Shown here piece after piece: positions 8,563 through 17,683 of a stretch of 64,000 bases of DNA. Position 1 is the stretch's first letter. Every line of letters starts with the position of its first letter. Location of the stretch: positions 104,529 through 168,528 of the forward strand of contig USRX01000003.1 in assembly GCA_900557275.1 (NCBI GenBank), given 5' to 3'. This stretch comes from an uncultured Roseburia sp. Lineage in GTDB: Bacteria > Bacillota_A > Clostridia > Lachnospirales > Lachnospiraceae. A model generated the notes under the pieces. The model saw only the letters and a program-made list of their open reading frames with translations, made no database searches and had not been told where the DNA came from. The translations under genes were made by a program, and so were the position numbers.

Positions 8563-8661
8563 TGCCATATGCATTTTTTTACATATAATATTTGTAATAG
8601 TTCCGCTTACTGTCTGGTCTGTTCTCCAGACACCCGACATTTCCGCAAAAACAATTCGTAA

Positions 8662-9936
8662 TTAACGATAAATGATATCGTTCCTTCCTGGTCCGTTGGA
8701 AACCATTGTAATCGGATAGCCGATCTGTTCTTCGATGAACTCTACATATTTTCTGCAGTTTTCCGGAAGATCTTCGTATTTTTTGATTCCACGGATATCG
8801 CATTTCCAGCCCGGAAGTGTTTTCAGTACCGGTTTTGCTTTCTCAAGCTTGGTGGTTACAGGGAAGTCTGTTGTGACTTCGCCATCGATCTCGTATCCTA
8901 CGCATACCGGGATCTCATCCAGATATCCAAGAACATCCAGGACGGTAAATGCTACATCTGTAGCTCCCTGCAGACGGCATCCGTATTTACTTGCCACACA
9001 GTCAAACCATCCCATACGTCTCGGTCTTCCTGTCGTAGCGCCGTACTCGCCGCCATCTCCACCTCTGCGTCTTAACTCATCTGCTTCTTCGCCAAAGATC
9101 TCACTTACAAATGCGCCTGCTCCGACTGCACTGGAGTATGCTTTGCAGACTACGATGATCTTCTCGATATCGTATGGAGCGATACCTGCGCCAATTGCAC
9201 CATATGCTGCGAGTGTAGAAGAAGATGTAACCATCGGATAGATTCCGTGATCCGGATCTTTCAATGTTCCAAGCTGACCTTCGAGAAGGATCTCTTTGCC
9301 ATCTTTGATCGCCTGCTCCAGATAAGAAGCAACATCACATACATACGGAGCTACCATATCTCTGTACTCATGCAGTGTCTCCAGAAGTTCATCCGGGTTC
9401 AGCAGCGGTTTATGATACAGATGCTCTAACAGTACATTCTTTGTCTCACATACACTCTGCAGTTTCTCTTTCAGAAAATCATCATCAAATAACTCATTTA
9501 CCTGAATACCGATCTTTGCATATTTATCGGAATAGAACGGAGCGATACCGGATTTGGTGGAACCAAAGGATTTTCCTCCAAGACGCTCCTCCTCATACTG
9601 ATCAAATAAAATATGATATGGCATAACGACCTGAGCACGATCAGATACAAGGATCTTCGGCATCGGCACGCCTTTGCTTACGATATCCTGGATCTCGTCG
9701 AAAAGAATCGGAATGTTCAGTGCTACACCATTTCCGATCACGCTGGTGGTATGGTCATAAAAACAACCAGACGGAAGGGTATGCAATGCAAATTTACCAT
9801 AATCGTTTACGATCGTATGACCTGCATTTGCACCGCCCTGAAAACGGACGATGATATCTGCTTCTTTTGCAAGCATATCTGTGATCTTACCTTTACCTTC
9901 GTCGCCCCAGTTGGCGCCAACTACTGCTTTTACCAT
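8662..9936 (-). CDS. purA: Adenylosuccinate synthetase
   Basis: 424 residues, usual length. It converts IMP, aspartate and GTP to adenylosuccinate in AMP synthesis. Signatures: the N-terminal GANWGDEGKGK loop, FQGGANAGHT, the GSTKSGIAP region, and TGRPRRMGWFD. The start has AGGAGG-type spacing just upstream. It follows the PaaI thioesterase gene by 38 bp and may be co-transcribed with it. Confidence 0.97.
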   Translation of the reverse strand: MVKAVVGANWGDEGKGKITDMLAKEADIIVRFQGGANAGHTIVNDYGKFALHTLPSGCFYDHTTSVIGNGVALNIPILFDEIQDIVSKGVPMPKILVSDRAQVVMPYHILFDQYEEERLGGKSFGSTKSGIAPFYSDKYAKIGIQVNELFDDDFLKEKLQSVCETKNVLLEHLYHKPLLNPDELLETLHEYRDMVAPYVCDVASYLEQAIKDGKEILLEGQLGTLKDPDHGIYPMVTSSSTLAAYGAIGAGIAPYDIEKIIVVCKAYSSAVGAGAFVSEIFGEEADELRRRGGDGGEYGATTGRPRRMGWFDCVASKYGCRLQGATDVAFTVLDVLGYLDEIPVCVGYEIDGEVTTDFPVTTKLEKAKPVLKTLPGWKCDIRGIKKYEDLPENCRKYVEFIEEQIGYPITMVSNGPGRNDIIYR

Positions 9937-9974
9937 GATAAGCTCCTCCTATGTCTCATCTGTATATATTTGAA

Positions 9975-10412
9975 CTAGTTTTCATCCGGAGTTCCAAATG
10001 GAAATGGAATCTTATCCCGGAGATAATAGTACGTCATTGTTGCACAGGCAATGTCTTTTCCGTTTTCATTCCGGATCATTACCTCTATAACCGCAAGGGT
10101 CTTTCCTATCTTCACAGGTTTTGCCTCGCCAATCAGCTTTTTACAGTTCATGGCCGCATTCAGATAATTGATGTTGCCGTTGACTGTGGTACAATAAGAA
10201 CCTGCCGTGGTAGCTGCCACACCACCTACCGTGTCTGCCATGCTGAAGATCACGCCACCGTGAATGGAGCCAATGGGGTTTGCATGCATCTCTCCCAGGT
10301 CTATCTCACCTTTTGCATACAATTTTCCGATCTCGGTTACTTTAAAACCGATCCGGTTGATAAAACCGTTCTGCATATTTCGCTCCTGAGCGATCTTTTC
10401 ATAATCTATCAT
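9975..10412 (-). CDS. PaaI-family hotdog thioesterase
   Basis: 145 residues with the hotdog-fold active-site segment NPIGSIHGGVIFSMADTVGG (catalytic HGG). Such proteins hydrolyse acyl-CoA or aryl-CoA thioesters; the substrate here is unknown. GGGAG lies upstream of the ATG. The pairing with purA is probably only shared transcription. Another hotdog thioesterase activity is possible. Confidence 0.85.
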   Translation of the reverse strand: MIDYEKIAQERNMQNGFINRIGFKVTEIGKLYAKGEIDLGEMHANPIGSIHGGVIFSMADTVGGVAATTAGSYCTTVNGNINYLNAAMNCKKLIGEAKPVKIGKTLAVIEVMIRNENGKDIACATMTYYYLRDKIPFPFGTPDEN

Positions 10413-10564
10413 CTTCTGTCGCTCCCTTTCTTATTTTTTACTCTTTCGTAAAACCCGCCCGCGAATACTTACTTCTGAACCGGACGATACCGAAGCTGAC
10501 AGTCCCCATTGTACAGCCCTATTTACCTTAAGTGCCGGTCAATGTTCTCTTTTACGCACCAAAA

Positions 10565-10585
10565 ACTGCTGCAAAAAGCAGCAGT
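10565..10585 (-). terminator. degV terminator
   Basis: Perfect 8-bp stem ACTGCTGC/GCAGCAGT with an AAAAA loop, then TTTTTGG on the minus strand, starting 5 bases past the degV stop. Confidence 0.85.
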
Positions 10586-10589
10586 CTTC

Positions 10590-11453
10590 TTATATTTCAA
10601 TTGCTTTTGTCGCTGTAACAGCAAGCGCACCCGGTCCGATATGGCATGCTACGCTTAAGGAAAGCGGATTCAGCACGATCTCATTATCCGGAAAAGCTTC
10701 CTGAACTTCTTTTTTGAATTCTTCCGCTGGTCCAAGATCTTTTGTATATGCCATAGAGATATGGATCTTGCTCAGATCTTTGCCAAAACGGTTCTCACAA
10801 TCATCTTTGATCTGACGGATCATAATGCTCTTTGCCTGTTTTACCGTACGGGCTTTTGCAAATGCATCCAGTTTCTCCCCCTGGATCTGAAGCACCGGTT
10901 TTAATTTTAATAAAGTACCAAGCGCTGCGGCTGCCGGTGTGATACGACCGCCTTTTTTCAGATAAGAAAGAGTATCCAACATGATATAGATACTGGATTC
11001 CATCTTATTTTCCATCAGTGCATCATAGATCTCCTGTGCAGATTTTCCTGCATCAGCAAGCATCTTTGCATCTACAGCAGACTGTCTCTGGGTAACAGAG
11101 ATCCGCTGATTATCTACGACAAAAACTTTTCCGTCATAATCATTTGAAAGCATGATCGTTGTCTGACAAGTACTGGACAGTCCGCTGGACATCGGAATAT
11201 GAACGATCTCATCATACTCTTTCAGCAGCTCATCCCAAAGTTCCGTCGTTGCAGCAAGTGTCGGGGATGAAGTATGGATATCTGCTCCCTCTTCCAGACG
11301 CTCATAAAACTGTTCCTGTGTCAATGTGATGTCCTCTAAAAACATCTCATCATTGATATAAAAAGGCATCGGGAGTACGTAGATTCCCAGTTCTTTTGAC
11401 TCTGCCTGCGTAATCCCACTGTTACTGTCGGTAACAATCGCAACTTTACTCAT
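10590..11453 (-). CDS. DegV family fatty-acid-binding protein
   Basis: 287 residues. The DegV fold starts with KVAIVTDSNSGIT, then TSSPT (lipid carboxylate-binding region), HIPMSSGLSSTCQT, and YLKKGGRITPAAA. DegV/FakB proteins present fatty acids to the FakA kinase. The ATG at 11453 is chosen because AGGAGAG lies 5 bases upstream; a longer frame to 11492 lacks a ribosome site. It has its own promoter and terminator. No fakA is seen in the window. Confidence 0.92.
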   Translation of the reverse strand: MSKVAIVTDSNSGITQAESKELGIYVLPMPFYINDEMFLEDITLTQEQFYERLEEGADIHTSSPTLAATTELWDELLKEYDEIVHIPMSSGLSSTCQTTIMLSNDYDGKVFVVDNQRISVTQRQSAVDAKMLADAGKSAQEIYDALMENKMESSIYIMLDTLSYLKKGGRITPAAAALGTLLKLKPVLQIQGEKLDAFAKARTVKQAKSIMIRQIKDDCENRFGKDLSKIHISMAYTKDLGPAEEFKKEVQEAFPDNEIVLNPLSLSVACHIGPGALAVTATKAIEI

Positions 11454-11501
11454 ATCATCTCTCCTGTGTTTTAATCGGGCACATCTGCCCATACGTGATT
11501 G

Positions 11502-11530
11502 AGTTTATCATATTTTCGTATATCATGCAA
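11502..11530 (-). promoter_or_regulatory. degV promoter
   Basis: Minus strand TTGCAT (11530-11525), 17 bp, TAAACT (11507-11502), about 45 bases before the ATG. Confidence 0.6.
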
Positions 11531-11549
11531 GAGTTGCTTGATCGTGTAG

Positions 11550-12317
11550 TCAAGTCTTTTTCCTTTTTCCCGGATAGTGAACCGGTTCCGACAGAACGGA
11601 TTCCCCAAGTAGCATTCTGCAGGGATTGACTGACAGCAGACGCTGCGCCGTCTCCTCAGAATACCATTTTTTCAGCAGATAACGGATATCTGAAAAATAC
11701 GGTGTCCGCACATAGGAATGATGGGCATCACTGGCCACACAGGTCGCCAGGCCGCAGGAGGTCAGCAGATGGGATGTCTTCTCCGCAGCATCCCCGAATC
11801 TTCCAAGCAGGCTTCCACGGTTGATCTGCGTATATACGCCTTCCTGTATCCAGTGATACAAAAGCTCCGGCTCATCCTGAATGCAAAAATACCGTTCTGG
11901 ATGGGCAATGACCGGTCTTCCACCACTTTTTATGATCTGTTTCCATCCATGATATATCTCTTCCGGTGCCATATCAAAAGGAAACTCGATCAGATAATAC
12001 CCACTGTGGTTCAGAGAGTGAATAGCTCCATCCCTTATCCAACCTGCAATATCACCACATCCGTAGATCTCCATTCCTGGAACGATCTGCAGCGAAATTC
12101 CTGCTGCATACACCGTTTCGTTTAACTGTTCCAGTATCCACTGCCGTTTCTGCATCCTGTCCGGAAAACGCTCCTTTTGCGAAAGCTGCCAATGCGGTGT
12201 CGCCGCCATACAGGAAATGCCGCTGACAGCAGCCATTTCTGCCATTGCCAGCGCCTCTTCCATACTTCCTGCTCCGTCATCCATCCATGGTAAAATATGT
12301 GCATGAATGTCGATCAT
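11550..12317 (-). CDS. CpsB/YwqE-type protein-tyrosine phosphatase (PHP domain)
   Basis: 255 residues. A metal-dependent PHP-fold phosphatase that dephosphorylates the BY-kinase tyrosine cluster in capsule regulation. Metal-binding motifs: DIHAHILPWMDDGA at the N-terminus, ATPHW, GMEIY, IAHPERY and SDAHH. It is the last gene of the polysaccharide operon, 6 bp after the mini sortase substrate. The two kinases it should act on are encoded 2-5 kb upstream in the same transcript. Confidence 0.93.
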   Translation of the reverse strand: MIDIHAHILPWMDDGAGSMEEALAMAEMAAVSGISCMAATPHWQLSQKERFPDRMQKRQWILEQLNETVYAAGISLQIVPGMEIYGCGDIAGWIRDGAIHSLNHSGYYLIEFPFDMAPEEIYHGWKQIIKSGGRPVIAHPERYFCIQDEPELLYHWIQEGVYTQINRGSLLGRFGDAAEKTSHLLTSCGLATCVASDAHHSYVRTPYFSDIRYLLKKWYSEETAQRLLSVNPCRMLLGESVLSEPVHYPGKRKKT

Positions 12318-12323
12318 ATACAG

Positions 12324-12572
12324 CTAACGTACCTTCCGCTGTCTGAGTCCAAGCGCCACCGTGCCTGCACCCAAAAGTGTTATGGCTGCCACTCCTACCT
12401 GTGTCATTGCTAAATCGCCTGTTTTCGGTGAAGTCTGGGAGACTTCTGTTGTCTGTCTTGCCGTTGGCTTTACCTGCTCCGGACTGGGATCCGCAGCCGC
12501 AAATGCCGCTCCCGGCACAGTAAGCAACACGCCCGCACTGACCAGAAATGTCATGATCTTTTTCTTCCACAT
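12324..12572 (-). CDS. Tiny secreted protein with a sortase-type sorting signal (SPKTGD)
   Basis: 82 residues. N-terminal signal peptide (MWKKK, hydrophobic core, AFA-A cleavage site near 25-26), then a Pro/Thr/Gln-rich segment of about 22 residues, then SPKTGD, a hydrophobic stretch (VGVAAITLLGAGTVALGL) and the basic tail RQRKVR. This is the layout of a cell-wall sorting signal, with an LPxTG-like motif. A class B-type sortase is encoded two genes upstream in the same operon. After both cleavages only about 25 residues would remain. Role unknown. GGAG lies upstream of the start. Confidence 0.7.
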   Translation of the reverse strand: MWKKKIMTFLVSAGVLLTVPGAAFAAADPSPEQVKPTARQTTEVSQTSPKTGDLAMTQVGVAAITLLGAGTVALGLRQRKVR

Positions 12573-12739
12573 GATTCTCTTACTCCTTATTTTTAATGTA
12601 GTAGTTTTTACGGACCCTCTCCAAGGTCCCGTCTTTCACGGCTTTATATCTCTTTACACAGTTGTCTTATATACGATCCTTTTTCTTCTCATCACTTTTT
12701 CAATCGTTACCGGGTGCAATGAAATCATCTTTATTTTCC

Positions 12740-13954
12740 CTATTTTTCTGTATAGAACACATCCAACAGAATCTCATACAGCCGTTCCCGGTCAACATAA
12801 ACTTCCGTGTACTCCCCTTTCTGCACTGTTCCCGGAAGACTGACCACAGAAATCTCATTTCCATGATCCGCCAGAAGCGTAGACAGATATAACGTTTCCG
12901 AAGGTGTGATATCTGTTACCATATATTCTTTCAGAAGCTGATAGCAGGTCAGGGGCAACCCCGGTTCTTTTCGGATCTGCTGGAAAAACTGCTTTGCAAA
13001 TGCCTGCAAAAACTGTTCCTGCCTCTGCATCCTTGGCGCATTATTGTCGGTCTCAAGTTTCTCTCCCTCTGAGATCCGGTATCGGACAAATCGCAACGCC
13101 TGTTCTCCGCTGAGCGTCAGTGTATTGCCCTGAAAAAATGCCGGATCAGCGTCCGTCAGGTCTTCACTGATATCCAACGTCACTCCACCCACTGCATCAT
13201 TCAGCGGCGCTATCCCCGACATATCCAATGCTGCATAACCAGAAATGGGGATACCATACAGGAAACGGGACACCGCTTTTGCAGTATTCTCGCAGCTTTC
13301 TTTCCCACCATCCCCGTAGGCATAGGCATAAGCCAGCTGCATCTCTTCCTGCCCACCATAACTGCCATCGTTCTGATAAGTGTCCAACATTCCCATGGTA
13401 TATCTCGAAATCGGCAGTAATACACCATTGCCTTCTTTCGTGTCTACCGCAATTAAAAACAACGTATCTGCAAATCCTCCATTTTGGTAGCTTCCCTGGC
13501 TTCTGTTTTTCTGCCGTTCTGTCTGCTCATCTGATATTTGGTTACTTCCTATATATTCTTGTAACGTCTGTTCATCTGACGTCTGACTTTCAGCAGGAAA
13601 CTGTTCTGTGTCCACTCCAATACAGAGGATTGCCACCATATTTTCGTTATAGACCCATTGTTTTCCCAGATAGTTCACGGTCTTACCATCATTTTCTGTC
13701 TCCGCCTGTTCCGGCGCCGTGATTTCTCCTGTCATAGAGGCAGCACGCTTTAATTGTCTGCCGCCTCCTGTCCGAAAGAAAAACAGGAATACGATAACTG
13801 CTGCCAGACAGCACAACAGTATCAGGGCTATCCGCAATAAGATCTGTCGTCGAATCCATTTTGTTTTTCCGTTTAGATACTTACTTTTTCTTTGACATTT
13901 TTTCCGTTCCGAATCCATCTTATCTTCCATCAGATACTGTTTCATTCGACTCAT
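12740..13954 (-). CDS. LytR-CpsA-Psr (LCP) family glycopolymer transferase
   Basis: 404 residues: basic cytoplasmic N-terminus, one membrane helix (about 38-61), then the LCP domain. Recognisable blocks are VAILCIGVD, GGFADTLFLIAVD, LLPISRYTMG, DAVGGVTLDI, LSGEQALRFVRYR and the Arg/Gln-rich RMQRQEQFL. LCP enzymes attach polysaccharide from lipid carriers to peptidoglycan. The usual PRDT of the second block reads SRYT, so the family is clear but divergent. It overlaps the end of the sortase gene by 35 bp; ATGs at 13945 and 13930 are also possible starts. Confidence 0.85.
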   Translation of the reverse strand: MSRMKQYLMEDKMDSERKKCQRKSKYLNGKTKWIRRQILLRIALILLCCLAAVIVFLFFFRTGGGRQLKRAASMTGEITAPEQAETENDGKTVNYLGKQWVYNENMVAILCIGVDTEQFPAESQTSDEQTLQEYIGSNQISDEQTERQKNRSQGSYQNGGFADTLFLIAVDTKEGNGVLLPISRYTMGMLDTYQNDGSYGGQEEMQLAYAYAYGDGGKESCENTAKAVSRFLYGIPISGYAALDMSGIAPLNDAVGGVTLDISEDLTDADPAFFQGNTLTLSGEQALRFVRYRISEGEKLETDNNAPRMQRQEQFLQAFAKQFFQQIRKEPGLPLTCYQLLKEYMVTDITPSETLYLSTLLADHGNEISVVSLPGTVQKGEYTEVYVDRERLYEILLDVFYTEK

Positions 13955-14750
13955 TTCCTTCTGTATCTCCTGTCTTTATTCCCTGTACCAGATACCTGCG
14001 CCCGGGCTGGCCGCCTACACAGGTAGACAACGTGATCATTTTCACATCGGCTGTCACTTCTACATCATCTCTCCATACAGCATCCATGGAACGGTTCTGC
14101 TCCAGATTTTTCACATAAGATGCATAGCTTTCAGCATTCTGAAAATCAAATGCCGCATTCAGATTCGTATCATCTGCAGTGTATGCTGCAAATATCTCAT
14201 AACGATAACAATGCCCCGGAAGATAGATATAAATATACGGATGTTGTTGTAAAAACGTTCTGTCCTCATACTTGTGCAATGCCGCAAACATGGAACCGTT
14301 TTTCATATTATGACCATATAACACCGTATTGTAATCACTGAAATCCCCGGCATTCACACACTCCATATAAATGCATCCGGAAAAAGCAGTCTCGCCATAC
14401 ATGTTATGGTGCAGATAATAACTCTGATCCGTTCCTTCATGACGCGCCACCGGATAGTCGATCACGGTATCCGGTATCCGGATCCAGGCGATCAGCTCCG
14501 GGTTCGTGTTTTGAAGCTGTGCAAAATCAATCTCCTGAGACTCCTTTGTTACCCCCTCCAACGCAACCGGCGCATCGCCTTCCCGCAGGGTATATTCTGC
14601 CTGTTCTGTCTCTTCCAGCGTTACACGCTGTTGCAGGTCTGCATACGCTTCCTGCTGTCGGTTCTGCACATTTTTATGAAAAAGAAGGATTCCAACAAAA
14701 ACTGCCACTGCCACAATCCATAGGATCAGAATCCACCGAATTTTTAACAT
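13920..14750 (-). CDS. Class B sortase
   Basis: About 276 residues: N-terminal membrane anchor (RWILILWIVAVAVFVGILL) and an extracellular SrtB-type domain. Catalytic His is in VLYGHNMKNGSMF, catalytic Cys in ITLSTCVGGQPGRRYL, with the Arg two residues after the following Gly-Gln-Pro. Sortases cut sorting motifs and join proteins to the wall or to each other. The ATG at 14750 overlaps the kinase stop by 7 bp, giving translational coupling. The likely local substrate is the 82-residue SPKTG protein two genes downstream. Confidence 0.9.
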   Translation of the reverse strand: MLKIRWILILWIVAVAVFVGILLFHKNVQNRQQEAYADLQQRVTLEETEQAEYTLREGDAPVALEGVTKESQEIDFAQLQNTNPELIAWIRIPDTVIDYPVARHEGTDQSYYLHHNMYGETAFSGCIYMECVNAGDFSDYNTVLYGHNMKNGSMFAALHKYEDRTFLQQHPYIYIYLPGHCYRYEIFAAYTADDTNLNAAFDFQNAESYASYVKNLEQNRSMDAVWRDDVEVTADVKMITLSTCVGGQPGRRYLVQGIKTGDTEGNESNETVSDGR

Positions 14751-16174
14751 GGCTCTTTTCCCCCATAATGCCGGTATCTTTTTCCGGCATATCTTCCATA
14801 ATAAGAACTTCCCCGTCCTGGCGTGCCATTGAGCACACATCCTGCCAGCGGTGCCTTACTCTGCGCCAGCAATTCAGCTCCATACAGAATTTTTTCCCTG
14901 GATCCATAGTCTTGCCGAATTACGAATAAAACCGCATCCATGTCATCCGTCATCTGAACAGTATCACTTAATATGCCACAGGGTGGTCCGTCTATGATCA
15001 CATAATCTGCCATCTGACGAAGTTCTGCGAGCAGTTCCCCCAGTTCCTGTGGTGTGTACTGATCTGACGGTTCCAAAACAGGCATTCTGCCAGGTAAAAC
15101 ATGTAATCCATTCCCCTCCATCGTCACAATCGCTTCAGCAAGCAGTTCCCTCTGATGCAGCACATCACAGAATCCTGTTTTCCCTTCTTTCAGATGCAAT
15201 GCAGATGCCACGGATGGGTGTCTTAAATCCCCATCTACCAGCAAAACCTCATACCCTTTCCGGGCAAGGGTCAGTGCCAGATTACAGGCTGTCGTAGTCT
15301 TTCCTTCCCCAGCCAGCGTACTGGTTACCATAAACAGCTTCCACTGTTTTTTCCCCAGAATCTGCAACAGACGTATCTGTAAAGTGTCCATAGCTTCTCT
15401 GTAGGAAATCGGCCAGTCTTCCAGCCTGTGTGGAGACTCTTGCATTTGCCGCCCTCCCCAGCGGAACAGACGCACCTGTGGCAGTTCTGCCAGACAGGGA
15501 GTCTGTAAAAAAGATTTTAGCTCTCCGGCTGTTTTGATCGTCTTGCATGCCGCAGTGCGAAACAATACAAGCAGAGCAGCTACCATACTCGCAATAACTG
15601 CTCCCTGCAGCATACGAAGCTCATATTGTGGCAGATTCAGCGGTTCAGAGGAAATGCCTCCGTCATCCAACAGCTGCAACCGGGTATCCCCGACCACATA
15701 TTTTGCCACTTCCGGATAATTCTTTATCACAGACTGCAATACCTCATAAGCGGTCTGCGCATCCCCTGCAACTGTCCGGATCTGAAAGATATTTGTATCC
15801 CCAACCACAGAGGCAGAAATCTGAGCCGGAACGACAGCGACCCCAAGATCTTCCTCAACCACCTGCTGTAATGCACCGCTGGTCAGAAGATAGGGAAACG
15901 TAGCATTTAGCTGCCGGATGGATACCCGGTTATAATAGCCTGTAGACCAGGAATTTGCCTGTCCTTCCACAGATACACAAAAGGATGCCATAGCCTCATA
16001 TTGTGGCGTATAATGAGATTTTTCCCAGAAATATCCACCAAAGATCCCCGCTGCCAGGAGCAAGAGCAGTATCCACCAGATCTCCCTGGTCCGTTTGCCG
16101 ACATCTCTCCAGAAAGCCAGCAGATCGATTCTGTTTTCCGCATCCAACCAGGATGTATATCTGCTGTCTCTCAT
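14744..16174 (-). CDS. Wzz/BY-kinase fusion (capsular chain-length regulator and tyrosine kinase), copy 2
   Basis: 476 residues. N-terminal Wzz-like part with two membrane segments (about 33-50 and 190-205). The cytoplasmic BY-kinase half has Walker A STLAGEGKTTTA, Walker A' VLLVDGDLRHPS and Walker B YVIIDGPP. The C-terminus carries a short Tyr cluster (SSYYGRYAGKRYRHYGG, five Tyr). It sets chain length and export of the polysaccharide through its phosphorylation cycle with CpsB. It shares a 4-bp ATGA overlap with the preceding kinase gene. CapA/CapB functions are usually split in Firmicutes; here they are fused. Confidence 0.9.
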   Translation of the reverse strand: MRDSRYTSWLDAENRIDLLAFWRDVGKRTREIWWILLLLLAAGIFGGYFWEKSHYTPQYEAMASFCVSVEGQANSWSTGYYNRVSIRQLNATFPYLLTSGALQQVVEEDLGVAVVPAQISASVVGDTNIFQIRTVAGDAQTAYEVLQSVIKNYPEVAKYVVGDTRLQLLDDGGISSEPLNLPQYELRMLQGAVIASMVAALLVLFRTAACKTIKTAGELKSFLQTPCLAELPQVRLFRWGGRQMQESPHRLEDWPISYREAMDTLQIRLLQILGKKQWKLFMVTSTLAGEGKTTTACNLALTLARKGYEVLLVDGDLRHPSVASALHLKEGKTGFCDVLHQRELLAEAIVTMEGNGLHVLPGRMPVLEPSDQYTPQELGELLAELRQMADYVIIDGPPCGILSDTVQMTDDMDAVLFVIRQDYGSREKILYGAELLAQSKAPLAGCVLNGTPGRGSSYYGRYAGKRYRHYGGKEPC

Positions 16175-17670
16175 TTCAAACCGCCTCCTTCCTGACGGGG
16201 TTCCTTTCCATACCCATAATGTCCGTACCGGTACTTACCGTACATTCCATAGATTCCGTATTTTCCATATTTTCCGTATCCATATCCATAGCTGCTTCCT
16301 GCCAGAGTTTCTCCCCTGTCCTGATTCAGCACGCACCCCAACAGTTTTCCCCGGACAGTTTCCAAAAGTTGTGCCGCTTCCCGGATATCCGCAGTTGGCG
16401 TCCAGTCTTCCCGAATGACTAATATACTTCTGTCTGCCAGCTCTGTCAGTGCTTCCGTCTCTGCTACAAGAGACAAGGGGGAAGCATCCAGTAAAATATA
16501 ATCATATTCCTTACGCAATTCTGCCAGAACCTCCCGCAGATACAGCAGTGTCCTCCGATCCAGCACCTGCCGTCCGGGACTGGTATTACAGACTACCGGA
16601 AGTTCTCCTTTGCTGCCCATACGCTTCATCCGCAAAGCCTCCTGACGATGTAATGTCCCGATCAGGTCAAAACGCTCATAAGCTTCCTGCTCCAGATGAA
16701 AGATCTGATGCTGCGCCGGTTTTGCAAAATCCAGATCCATCAGAAGGACGGAACATCCATCCTGCAAAAGAGCGAGGGCGAGATTTGCCGCCACCGTAGA
16801 TTTCCCTTCATTTTCAGACACACTTGTAACCAGAAATATCTGATCTCCGGTGTGTGCGGTACGGCGCCGGATCTGCCCGGCAAGCATCCGAAATGCTTCT
16901 ACATAGGAAAAGCTCAGACCCGGATAATCAATACGCAGAGAACAGGGCATCTGCTTTACCCAGCTGCGTAATGTTTTGTATTTCCGCTCTCTGCATACGA
17001 TTCCAAGCAGTGGCGTATCCGTTACGTCTGCCAGATCTGTACTGTTTTTTACCGTATCTTTCCAATAAGAATAAAAAACGACAAGAAACAGCGCCATCAT
17101 AATACCTGCTCCTCCGCCTTTCTCCATAATATTTCTGACCCGTAGAGGATTTGATACATGCAGCGGAATCTGTGGTTTCTGTATAACCCGTATCGCAGCA
17201 TCCTGCATCAGGCTTCCGGCAAGTTCACTGACAACATCCAGCGAAGCATTACAGATTTCCCACGCATTCCTTGAACTGTCTGCCGTTACAGTTACTGTCA
17301 TCAGATTAGATGCTTCGACTCCATCTATTTCAATAGTCCCTGAAATCCGGTCTGCGCCAAGTGCCTCACACACCCGATGTTCCAGAAGACTGCTTTTTGC
17401 CAACTCTTTCAGACTTTCGGTAAGGCTGTCTGCTACAGATAGATTTTCGGATACCGCACTGTCTGACCATCCGTTTTTTCCAATGGTAAATGTAGCTGTC
17501 GCCTGATACTGTGGCTGATAAGTGAGCTTTCCTGCGATTCCCGCAAGCAATGCTACAGAGATACCGATCAATACGATAATCTGCCATTGCTTCACGATAT
17601 CTCTTATCACAGATCCTGCATCCGGCAAGATCCGATCGTTCCTGTGTATATCGGTTCTGTTTTCCTGCAT
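16171..17670 (-). CDS. Wzz/BY-kinase fusion with (YG)n tyrosine tail, copy 1
   Basis: 499 residues from the ATG at 17670 (AAAAGGAGAAACAAG upstream). Wzz domain with membrane segments near 30-48 and 190-208 (numbered from this start). Kinase half with Walker A VSENEGKSTVA, VLLMDLDFAKP and Walker B YILLDASP. The C-terminal tail has 11 tyrosines in about 28 residues as YG/KYG repeats, encoded by 9-bp-like DNA repeats (about 16200-16290). This is the autophosphorylation cluster and is unusually long. Two such fusions in tandem are uncommon. Overlaps the next kinase gene by ATGA. Confidence 0.9.
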   Translation of the reverse strand: MQENRTDIHRNDRILPDAGSVIRDIVKQWQIIVLIGISVALLAGIAGKLTYQPQYQATATFTIGKNGWSDSAVSENLSVADSLTESLKELAKSSLLEHRVCEALGADRISGTIEIDGVEASNLMTVTVTADSSRNAWEICNASLDVVSELAGSLMQDAAIRVIQKPQIPLHVSNPLRVRNIMEKGGGAGIMMALFLVVFYSYWKDTVKNSTDLADVTDTPLLGIVCRERKYKTLRSWVKQMPCSLRIDYPGLSFSYVEAFRMLAGQIRRRTAHTGDQIFLVTSVSENEGKSTVAANLALALLQDGCSVLLMDLDFAKPAQHQIFHLEQEAYERFDLIGTLHRQEALRMKRMGSKGELPVVCNTSPGRQVLDRRTLLYLREVLAELRKEYDYILLDASPLSLVAETEALTELADRSILVIREDWTPTADIREAAQLLETVRGKLLGCVLNQDRGETLAGSSYGYGYGKYGKYGIYGMYGKYRYGHYGYGKEPRQEGGGLK

Positions 17671-17683
17671 CTTGTTTCTCCTT

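Larger units (their letters stand above)
8090..8661. other. Intergenic region between the FabK-like gene and purA
   Basis: No gene is supported. It holds the promoter above, a leader of more than 200 bases, and the purA terminator (8516-8562). The rest is AT-rich with no recognised structure. Confidence 0.6.

Noticed and set aside
11531..11556. Terminator at the end of the polysaccharide operon (CTTGA/TCAAG)
   Set aside because: The stem is only 5-6 bp and no T-run follows on the minus strand, so I do not call it.
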